From the NCBI GenBank assembly GCA_021780395.1, contig JAJXYU010000179.1, forward strand, positions 1-22,354: a stretch of DNA of 22,354 bases. The letters run 5' to 3'. The position numbers and the translations under genes are program-made. Below, one piece after another: positions 9,023-14,984 of the stretch. This DNA comes from Pseudomonadota bacterium (lineage in GTDB: Bacteria; Pseudomonadota; Gammaproteobacteria; Steroidobacterales; Steroidobacteraceae). The notes under the pieces were generated by a model. That model was not told the DNA's origin, searched no databases, and saw only the letters and a program-made list of their open reading frames with translations. The first letter of the stretch is position 1. The number at the start of each line of letters is the position of its first letter.

Positions 9023-10701
9023 GCGGCTCGGCGAGCGACGCGGACCCGGCGCCGCGGGAGGAGGGCAGCGGCTCGCCGTTCGCCGGCCGGGGGCTGTTCG
9101 TGCTGCTCGCGGCGCTCGTCGTGCTCGTGTGGTTCTCGGTGATCGCGACCCGGCCATTGTTCAATCCCGACGAAGGCCGGTACGCGGAGATTCCGCGAGA
9201 GATGCTGGTCGGCGGCGACTGGGTGATCCCGCATCTCGATGGGCTGATCTACATCGAGAAGCCGCCGTTGCAGTACTGGGCGACCGCGGCGAGCTACCGT
9301 CTGTTCGGGCTGTCCGAGTTCTCGGCGCGGCTCTATCCGACGCTGACCGCCTTCGGGACGCTCCTGATCGTGTTCTTCCTGGTGCGCGCGCTGTGGAACG
9401 AGCGGGCGGCGTGGCGGGCGGCGGCGGTGCTCGCGAGTCTCGCGCTGTTCCCGGTGATCGGCCAGATGCTCTCGCTCGACATGAGCCTGTGCTTCTACCT
9501 CACGGCCGCGCTCGCCGCGTTCCTGCTCGCGCAGGTCCGCCCTGAGGCGGAGCGGCGCTGGATGGTGCTCGCGTGGGCGGCCGCCGCGCTCGGCGTGCTG
9601 ACCAAGGGCCTCGAAGCGCTCGCGATTCCCGCGGCGAGCCTGGTGCTGTACTCGCTCATCGCGCGCGACGCGTCGATCTGGAAGCGTCTGTCGTTCGGCG
9701 TGGGCGTGCCGGTGTTCGTGGCGATCGCGCTGCCCTGGCACTGGCTCGCGGAGCAGCGATTGCCGGGCTTCCTGCACTATTACATCGTCCGCCAGCACAT
9801 CGAGCGGTATCTGACGCCGCTTGCCGATCGGGAGGCGCCGTGGTGGTACTTCCTCGGCGTGTACGCCGCCGGCTCGCTCCCGTGGACCGTGACCGCTGGA
9901 AGGGTGCTCCTCACCGGCTGGCGGGCAAGAAAGCCCGTGCCGGTATTCGATCCGTCGCGATTCCTGTGGGTGTGGATCGCGTTCACGATTCTTTTCTTTT
10001 CGATCTCGGACTCGAAGCTCGTGCCGTATCTCCTGCCGGTGATGCCGCCGCTTGCGATCCTGATCGCGCTGCGCCCGGCCTCGGCGCTGCGGCGGGACAC
10101 GATCGTCGCGGCCGCGATCACGCTCGCGGTCGCCATCGCGTTCGTCGCCGTGCACTTCGCGCTGCCCCGACTGCTCGCCGGTAGCGCGCAGGGGGCGTAC
10201 TTCCTGCCGCTCGCGGGCCCGATCCTGCGGATCGCGCTCGTGCTCGCGCTGACCGCCGCGTTCGTGCTGGTGCGCCGGGACCGCGATCCGACCGGCGGGG
10301 CGGTGTTCCTCGGCGCCGGCTGGTGCCTCGGGGTGTTGCTGCTGATCCGCGCCTCGACGCTGGTCGCGCCGCTCTACTCGGGCCGGGGCCTCGCCGAGTC
10401 GTTGCCGGCCGTCGACCGGACCGTGCCGATCTACAGCGTCGCGACCTACGACCAGACGCTGCCGTTCTACTGGCGGCGTACGGTGGATCTCGCCTCCTAT
10501 CGCGGCGAGCTTAACTACGGATTGCAGTACGCGCCGGACCGCGAGATCCCGACGATCGCGGGGTTCGTCGCGCGCTGGCAAGCCTCGGGGCGGGCCTGCG
10601 CGGTGATGGAGCGATCCTTGTACGAGAGCCTCGCCGCGCGCGGCGTGCCGATGCGGGTACTCGGGCGCGACGGGCACCGGGTGCTGGTGTCGCGGCGATG
10701 A
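9019..10701 (+). CDS. arnT: Undecaprenyl phosphate-alpha-L-Ara4N : lipid A transferase
   Basis: This GT83-family integral inner-membrane enzyme transfers L-Ara4N from undecaprenyl phosphate to lipid A phosphates on the periplasmic face, which lowers binding of polymyxin and cationic peptides. It has 560 residues, against about 550 in E. coli. After a first hydrophobic helix, the periplasmic catalytic loop has D51-E52 in FNPDEGRYAEIPREM and E80-K81 in YIEKPPLQYW, the conserved positions known in ArnT. Multiple hydrophobic helices follow, then a soluble C-terminal domain from about residue 460. The GTG start forms a GTGA overlap with arnD. General PMT/GT39-like transferases are possible relatives, but motifs and context support ArnT. 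Confidence 0.94.
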   Translation: MSGSASDADPAPREEGSGSPFAGRGLFVLLAALVVLVWFSVIATRPLFNPDEGRYAEIPREMLVGGDWVIPHLDGLIYIEKPPLQYWATAASYRLFGLSEFSARLYPTLTAFGTLLIVFFLVRALWNERAAWRAAAVLASLALFPVIGQMLSLDMSLCFYLTAALAAFLLAQVRPEAERRWMVLAWAAAALGVLTKGLEALAIPAASLVLYSLIARDASIWKRLSFGVGVPVFVAIALPWHWLAEQRLPGFLHYYIVRQHIERYLTPLADREAPWWYFLGVYAAGSLPWTVTAGRVLLTGWRARKPVPVFDPSRFLWVWIAFTILFFSISDSKLVPYLLPVMPPLAILIALRPASALRRDTIVAAAITLAVAIAFVAVHFALPRLLAGSAQGAYFLPLAGPILRIALVLALTAAFVLVRRDRDPTGGAVFLGAGWCLGVLLLIRASTLVAPLYSGRGLAESLPAVDRTVPIYSVATYDQTLPFYWRRTVDLASYRGELNYGLQYAPDREIPTIAGFVARWQASGRACAVMERSLYESLAARGVPMRVLGRDGHRVLVSRR

Positions 10702-11078
10702 GCGTGCTCACCTGGGTGCTGATCCTGAGCGGCGTCGGCCTGAACGCCGCGGCGCAGCTCGCGCTGAAGGTGGCGACCCGGCCGCTCGCCGCGTTCACGC
10801 GCTTCGATCTCGCGACGCTCGTCGCGAGCATCGGCGTGCTGCTGCGCAGCCCGCCGTTCTGGCTCGGAATGACCTGCTACGCGGCGAGCCTGTGCGTGTG
10901 GCTCGCGGCGCTCGCGAAGGCGCCGGTCAGCGTCGCGTACCCGATGCTGTCGCTGGGGTACGTCGTCGTCGCGTTCGCCTCGGCGCTGTGGCTCGGCGAG
11001 GCCCTGACGCCGGAGCGCCTGCTCGGCATCGCGCTGATCTGCGGTGGCGTCGTGCTGGTATCGAGGAGTGTCACATGA
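10698..11078 (+). CDS. arnE: SMR-family L-Ara4N-phosphoundecaprenol flippase subunit, ArnE-like
   Basis: This small multidrug resistance-type membrane protein of 126 residues has four hydrophobic segments (roughly 3-22, 38-68, 75-95 and 102-122). It is expected to flip undecaprenyl-phosphate-L-Ara4N across the inner membrane. The motif PVSVAYPMLSLGYV closely resembles E. coli ArnE (PVGIAYPMLSLNFV), and an ending like GIALICGGVVLVSRS is also ArnE-like. E. coli uses an ArnE-ArnF pair, but no second SMR gene is visible here, so this one may act as a homodimer or have a partner elsewhere. The ATG overlaps the arnT stop and its own stop overlaps the arnB start (ATGA at both ends). Confidence 0.88.
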   Translation: MSVLTWVLILSGVGLNAAAQLALKVATRPLAAFTRFDLATLVASIGVLLRSPPFWLGMTCYAASLCVWLAALAKAPVSVAYPMLSLGYVVVAFASALWLGEALTPERLLGIALICGGVVLVSRSVT

Positions 11079-12193
11079 AGGATTTTCTGCCGTTCACCCG
11101 TCCGACGCTCGACGAGGCGACGATCGCGGCGGTCGCCGCGGTGCTGCGCTCGGGACAGCTCGCGAGCGGACCGCGGGTGTTGGAATTCGAGTCGGCGCTT
11201 GCCGACTACCTCGGCGGTGCGCGCACCGTGCGGGCGCTCACCTCGGCGACCGAGGGACTCGAGATCGCGTTGCTCGCGTGCGGGGTCGGTCCGGGCGACG
11301 AGGTGATCGTGCCGGCGATGAGTTTCGCGGCGAGCGCGAACGTGATCGTGCGCGCGGGCGCGACCCCGGTGTTCGTCGACGTCGATCTCGCCTCGCGCAA
11401 TCTCGATGTCGGCCAGGTCGAGCGGGCGATCACGCCGCGCACCAAGGCGATCATGCCGGTGCACTTCTCCGGGCTCGCGGTCGATATGGACGCGCTGCTC
11501 GCGATCGCCGAGCGCCACCGGCTGCGGGTCGTCGAGGACGCCGCGCACGCGATCGGCACGCGCCACCGGGGCCGGCCGATCGGCAGCTTCGGCGACGTCG
11601 CGGTGTTCAGCTTCCATCCGAACAAGAACATGACCTCGATCGAGGGCGGCGCGATCGCGACCACGGACGCCGCGCTCGTCGAGCGCATCGAGCGGCACCG
11701 CTTCCACGGGATCCGGCGCAACGCCGACGGCGAGATCGACGTCGAGTTCGCGGGCGCGAAGAGCAACCTTTCCGACGTCGCCGCCGCGGTCGGGCTCGGG
11801 CAATTGCGCCGTCTCGATGAGTTCAACGCGCGCCGGCGGCTCCTCGCGGCGCGCTATTTCGAGCGCCTCGCGGACTTCGACCGGGTCATGCTGCCGGCGC
11901 GCGGCGACGAGGGCCACAGCTGGCACATGGTCACGGTGCTGATCGACTTCGTTGCACGCGGGATCTCCCGACCGCAGTTCCAGCGGGCGATGGCCGCCCG
12001 CGGGATCGGGATCGGCGTGCACTACCCCTGCATCCCCGGGATGACGTTCTACCGGCAGCACGGCTTCCGGGCCGAGGACTATCCGAACGCCGCGCGGATC
12101 GGGCGCGAGACCGTGACGCTGCCGCTGTTCCCCGCGATGCGCGACGAGGACGTCGACCGCGTGGTCGCCGCGCTCCAGGCCGAACTCGACTGA
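11075..12193 (+). CDS. arnB: UDP-4-amino-4-deoxy-L-arabinose--oxoglutarate aminotransferase
   Basis: This PLP enzyme of the DegT/DnrJ/EryC1 family transaminates UDP-4-keto-pentose with glutamate to give UDP-L-Ara4N. The PLP lysine is K184 in FSFHPNK184NMTSIEGGAI, matching Salmonella/E. coli ArnB K188. RALTSATEGLEIAL and VEDAAHAIGT are the cofactor-binding motifs, and the sequence opens with DFLPFTRPTLDE, as in ArnB. The 372 residues are normal. It is the last gene of the operon, whereas in E. coli arnB is first. The ATG at 11075 overlaps the arnE stop. Related DegT sugar aminotransferases could act in O-antigen synthesis, but with every other arn gene adjacent the assignment is strong. Confidence 0.94.
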   Translation: MKDFLPFTRPTLDEATIAAVAAVLRSGQLASGPRVLEFESALADYLGGARTVRALTSATEGLEIALLACGVGPGDEVIVPAMSFAASANVIVRAGATPVFVDVDLASRNLDVGQVERAITPRTKAIMPVHFSGLAVDMDALLAIAERHRLRVVEDAAHAIGTRHRGRPIGSFGDVAVFSFHPNKNMTSIEGGAIATTDAALVERIERHRFHGIRRNADGEIDVEFAGAKSNLSDVAAAVGLGQLRRLDEFNARRRLLAARYFERLADFDRVMLPARGDEGHSWHMVTVLIDFVARGISRPQFQRAMAARGIGIGVHYPCIPGMTFYRQHGFRAEDYPNAARIGRETVTLPLFPAMRDEDVDRVVAALQAELD

Positions 12194-12225
12194 GACGAGC
12201 GCGCGGCCGATCGGGAGCCGACCGC

Positions 12226-12244
12226 AATGCGTATTGATCGCATT
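12226..12244. other. Short inverted repeat in the arnB-peroxiredoxin gap
   Basis: AATGCG (12226-12231) and CGCATT (12239-12244) form perfect 6-base arms around a 7-base AT-rich spacer. The 107-base gap (12194-12300) otherwise shows no T-run following a stem and no convincing -35/-10 pair. The repeat could be an operator or a weak hairpin ending the arn transcript. Neither is established. Confidence 0.3.
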
Positions 12245-12300
12245 CGCGCCTTGGCGCACACTCGCGTTCCTGAGGCTTCTCCTCCAAGAGGGTCATCGCG

Positions 12301-12864
12301 ATGAAGCGACTCATTCTCGTGGCGCTCGCCGGTTCGATCGCCGCGGCGCCGGCATTCGCGGCGCTCAAGGTGGGTGCGAAGGCGCCGCTGTTCACGACCG
12401 AGGCGACGCTCGCCGGCAAGCCGTTCACGTTCTCTCTCGCGGACGCGCTCGCGAAGGGTCCGGTGGTGCTCTATTTCTATCCGGCCGCCTTCACCAAGGG
12501 CTGCACGATCGAGGCGCATGATTTCGCGGCTGCGATGCCGAAGTTCAAGCAACTCGGCGCGACCGTGATCGGGGTCTCGCACGACACGATCGCGACGCTG
12601 AACAAGTTCTCGGTGACCGATTGCCGCAAGGCGTTTCCGGTCGCCTCGGACGCGAATCAGAAGATCATGAAGTCCTATGACGCGGTGCTGTGGCTCGACC
12701 CGAAGTACGCGAACCGCACCTCCTACGTGATCGCGCCCGACGATCGGATCCTCTATACCTATACCGCGCTCAATCCCGACCATCACGTCGCGTACACGAT
12801 GGCCGCGGTCGAGAAGTGGGACGCGGCGCACGGGCGCGCGGTGTCAAAGACCCCGAAGGGCTGA
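12301..12864 (+). CDS. Exported PrxQ/Bcp-type peroxiredoxin
   Basis: This thiol peroxidase reduces hydrogen peroxide and organic or lipid hydroperoxides, probably in the periplasm. Residues 1-20 form a Sec signal peptide (MKRL, a hydrophobic core, then APAFA before ALKVG). The peroxidatic motif P61-A-A-F-T65-K-G-C68 fits PxxxTxxC. C108 (VTDCRK) is 40 residues later, where one PrxQ subgroup carries its resolving cysteine. The usual Bcp partner five residues after the first Cys is absent. The mature protein is about 167 residues. AAGAGGG at 12286-12292 is a good ribosome-binding site 8 bases before the ATG. Its last 21 bases overlap the end of the convergent tetR-like gene. The reducing partner is not identifiable here. 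Confidence 0.88.
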   Translation: MKRLILVALAGSIAAAPAFAALKVGAKAPLFTTEATLAGKPFTFSLADALAKGPVVLYFYPAAFTKGCTIEAHDFAAAMPKFKQLGATVIGVSHDTIATLNKFSVTDCRKAFPVASDANQKIMKSYDAVLWLDPKYANRTSYVIAPDDRILYTYTALNPDHHVAYTMAAVEKWDAAHGRAVSKTPKG

Positions 12865-13542
12865 GCGTCGCGGCGGCCGCGCCGCTAGCCGACGGCGGGG
12901 CAGGACCGCGGGAACGTAGCTGCCGAGGTACGCGATGCATGCGCGCTTCGCCTCGGCGGTCATCGCGGGCGTGATCACGCCGTCGTCGACGATCGACAGA
13001 CTCAACATCAGATCGGCGATCTCGAGCGCGCGGAAGAACACCGCCGGACGCTCGGCGAACCGCGGCAACTCGAAGCGCGCGTCGACCTGCGACTCGAACA
13101 CCTGCGCGAGCACCCGATCGCGCTCGCGGTCGCGGAATTTCAGTTGCGGCGGGGTCTGCGGGCCGATCAGCAGACCGGCCGCCGCGGGGTGCTCGTTGAA
13201 GTATGCGACGCCGCGATCGATCAATTCCTCGACCACCTGTGCCCAGCGGCGCGGTCGCCGGCGCAGCGGCGCCGCGTGCCGCTCCAGGAGTTGGGCCGCG
13301 ACGCGCGCGGCGAGCGCCTCGTACACCTCGCGGATGTCGTCGTAGTAGTGATAGGCCGAGCCGACCGGCACTTCGGCGCGAGCGGCGACGTCGACCAGGC
13401 TCACCGCGCCCAGGTCCCGCTCCGCGATCAGGTCCCATGCCGCGTCGAGCAGGCGCTCCCGGCGGGCGAGCCCGCGGGCGCGCGGCGCCTTGCGGCGGGT
13501 GGCGAGGAACGGGGACGCTGTGGCGGTCGCCCGGGGCGGCAT
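12844..13542 (-). CDS. TetR/AcrR-family transcriptional repressor
   Basis: This is a one-domain regulator of 232 residues with an N-terminal TetR DNA-binding domain. A basic lead is followed by RERLLDAAWDLIAERDLGAVSL and the helix-turn-helix VDVAARAEVPVGSAYHYYDD (about 50-69). The C-terminal helical ligand domain is poorly conserved, as usual, and I cannot predict its ligand. The start at 13542 is supported by AAGGAG four bases upstream on the minus strand. It is divergent from the aminotransferase-permease operon across an 89-base gap holding a strong palindrome that overlaps both predicted promoters. It very likely represses that operon and itself. Its 3' end overlaps the peroxiredoxin gene tail to tail by 21 bases. 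Confidence 0.92.
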   Translation of the reverse strand: MPPRATATASPFLATRRKAPRARGLARRERLLDAAWDLIAERDLGAVSLVDVAARAEVPVGSAYHYYDDIREVYEALAARVAAQLLERHAAPLRRRPRRWAQVVEELIDRGVAYFNEHPAAAGLLIGPQTPPQLKFRDRERDRVLAQVFESQVDARFELPRFAERPAVFFRALEIADLMLSLSIVDDGVITPAMTAEAKRACIAYLGSYVPAVLPRRRLAARPPRRSALRGL

Positions 13543-13550
13543 CGGACTCC

Positions 13551-13578
13551 TTGACGCGAGCGGACTAGATCATATACT
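13551..13578 (+). promoter_or_regulatory. Sigma-70 promoter of the aminotransferase-permease operon
   Basis: TTGACG (13551-13556) and TATACT (13573-13578) are both close to consensus, with a 16-base spacer. They lie 54 bases upstream of the aminotransferase ATG. The -10 box lies inside the palindrome 13572-13597, so repressor binding would block initiation near 13585. Confidence 0.7.
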
Positions 13579-13596
13579 CGAACGATTTCGAGTCTA
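13569..13596 (-). promoter_or_regulatory. Divergent promoter of the tetR-like gene
   Basis: On the minus strand, TAGACT (13596-13591) and TATGAT (13574-13569) are separated by 16 bases. This gives a leader of about 20 bases, followed by the AAGGAG ribosome-binding site at 13552-13547. The -35 is a 4/6 match. The site is overlapped almost completely by the palindrome, which fits autorepression. Confidence 0.5.
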
Positions 13597-13597
13597 T
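13572..13597. promoter_or_regulatory. Candidate TetR-type operator (26-base palindrome)
   Basis: ACTCGAA (13576-13582) and TTCGAGT (13587-13593) are perfect 7-base arms around CGAT. After one mismatched pair (13575/13594) the symmetry continues with ATA (13572-13574) and TAT (13595-13597), so 10 of 11 positions per arm pair. Size, symmetry and location between the divergent regulator and its likely target are typical of TetR-family operators. Binding by the adjacent regulator is inference. Confidence 0.7.
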
Positions 13598-13601
13598 CAC
13601 G

Positions 13602-13618
13602 GCGGCCGGGGAGGCCGC
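13602..13618 (+). other. GC hairpin in the aminotransferase leader
   Basis: GCGGCC (13602-13607) and GGCCGC (13613-13618) form a perfect 6-base-pair GC stem with a 5-base purine loop. It ends one base before the AGGAAGG ribosome-binding site (13620-13626) of the aminotransferase gene. It would fold in the roughly 47-base leader of the predicted transcript. It could be a 5' stabiliser or modulate ribosome access, but in DNA this GC-rich, chance is possible. Confidence 0.35.
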
Positions 13619-13631
13619 GAGGAAGGCCCCG

Positions 13632-14984
13632 ATGAACGCCGTCGACACCGCATCCGCGACCGAAGAGACCTATTTCTGGCACCCGATGCTGCACCCGGGC
13701 GAGATGCGCCGGCGCAAGCCGATCCGCATCGTGCGCGGCGACGGCTGCCACGTGATCGACGAGGCCGGGCACCGCCTGGTCGACGGCGTCGCCGGCCTGT
13801 GGAACGTGAACGTCGGCCACAACCGTCGCGAGGTGAAGGCCGCGATCGTCGCGCAGCTCGAGGAGCTCGAGTACTTCCAGCTGTTCGACGGGATCAGCCA
13901 TCCGCGTGCCGAGGAGCTCTCGCGGGTGTTGCACGCGATGATGGCGCCCGAAGGCATCGTGCGCTTCGTGTACAACTCCGGCGGGTCGGATGCGATCGAG
14001 ACCGCGCTGAAGCTCGCGAGACAGTACTGGAAGCTCACCGGACAGGCCGACCGGGTGAAGTTCATCAGCCTGAAGCAGGGCTACCATGGCACGCACTTCG
14101 GTGGCGCGTCGGTGAACGGCAACACGGTGTTCCGGCGCAACTACGAGCCGCTCCTGCCCGGATGCTTCCACGTCGAGACGCCGTGGACCTATCGCAATCC
14201 CTTCACCGAGGATCCGAAGGAGCTCGGCAGGATCTGCGCGGAGCTCCTGGAACGAGAGATCGTGTTCCAGGGCCCGGACACGGTTGCCGCGTTCGTCGCC
14301 GAGCCCATCCAGGGCGCGGGCGGGGTGATCGTGCCGCCGGCGAACTACTGGCCGCTGGTGCGCGAGGTCTGTGATCGGCACGGCGTGCTGTTGATCGCCG
14401 ACGAGGTCGTGACCGGCTTCGGCCGCAGCGGCTCGATGTTCGGCTGCCGCGGCTGGGGCGTGAAGCCCGACATCGTGTGCCTCGCGAAGGGGATCTCCTC
14501 GGGTTACGTGCCGCTCGGCGCGACCGGGGTGAACGAGCGCATCGCGGCGGCGTTCTACGACAACCAGAGCTTCACCGGCGCGATGATGCACGGCTACACC
14601 TACGCCGGCCATCCGGTCGCGTGCGCCGCGGCGCTCGCGAGCCTCGCGATCGTGCGCGACGAGGATCTGCCGGGCAATGCGGCCCGTCAGGGCGCGTACC
14701 TGATGGAGCGGGTCAAGCCGCTCGAGCGCTTCGCCGCGGTCGGCGAGGTGCGCGGCAAGGGCCTGATGGTCGCGCTGGACCTCGTGAAGGACAAGAAGAC
14801 CCGCGAGCCGATCGATCCGACCGCGGGCTACGCCGACCGGGTCGCCGCGGCGGCCCGGGAGGCCGGCGCGCTGGTGCGGCCGGTCGGCACCAAGATCATC
14901 CTGTCGCCGCCGCTCGTGATCCAGCGCGCCGAGATCGACGTGCTCGCGGACGCGCTCTACGCCGCGTTCGAGCGCAGCGTTTGA
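13632..14984 (+). CDS. Class III (omega) aminotransferase, substrate unknown
   Basis: This PLP-dependent fold-type I aminotransferase of 450 residues moves an amino group from an amine or omega-amino acid, usually to pyruvate or 2-oxoglutarate. Visible signatures are VAGLWNVNVGHNR (substrate-side loop), YNSGGSDAIETALKLAR (PLP phosphate), AEPIQGAGG, I-A-D-E-V-V-T-G-F-G-R-S-G (PLP ring Asp) and the PLP lysine K286 in CLAKGISSGYVPLGA. It resembles the beta-alanine, putrescine or taurine-pyruvate transaminase groups, and I cannot pick one by eye. AGGAAGG at 13620-13626 supports the ATG. It is co-transcribed with an APC permease through a TTGA overlap and is probably controlled by the divergent TetR-like protein, suggesting uptake and deamination of one amine or amino acid. 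Confidence 0.92.
   Translation: MNAVDTASATEETYFWHPMLHPGEMRRRKPIRIVRGDGCHVIDEAGHRLVDGVAGLWNVNVGHNRREVKAAIVAQLEELEYFQLFDGISHPRAEELSRVLHAMMAPEGIVRFVYNSGGSDAIETALKLARQYWKLTGQADRVKFISLKQGYHGTHFGGASVNGNTVFRRNYEPLLPGCFHVETPWTYRNPFTEDPKELGRICAELLEREIVFQGPDTVAAFVAEPIQGAGGVIVPPANYWPLVREVCDRHGVLLIADEVVTGFGRSGSMFGCRGWGVKPDIVCLAKGISSGYVPLGATGVNERIAAAFYDNQSFTGAMMHGYTYAGHPVACAAALASLAIVRDEDLPGNAARQGAYLMERVKPLERFAAVGEVRGKGLMVALDLVKDKKTREPIDPTAGYADRVAAAAREAGALVRPVGTKIILSPPLVIQRAEIDVLADALYAAFERSV

Noticed and set aside
8410..10677. Minus-strand open frame of about 755 codons opposite arnD and arnT
   Set aside because: It has an Arg/His/Glu-rich composition and no recognisable motif, and it is antisense to two clearly assigned genes.
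12203..12225. GCGG...CCGC pairing as a rho-independent terminator after arnB
   Set aside because: The stem is only four bases with a long loop and no T-run, so it is not distinguishable from chance in GC-rich DNA.
14477..14980. Apparent N-terminal extension of the permease inside the aminotransferase gene
   Set aside because: It encodes Arg-rich shadow sequence. Permease-like sequence starts just after the TTG at 14981, which overlaps the aminotransferase stop.
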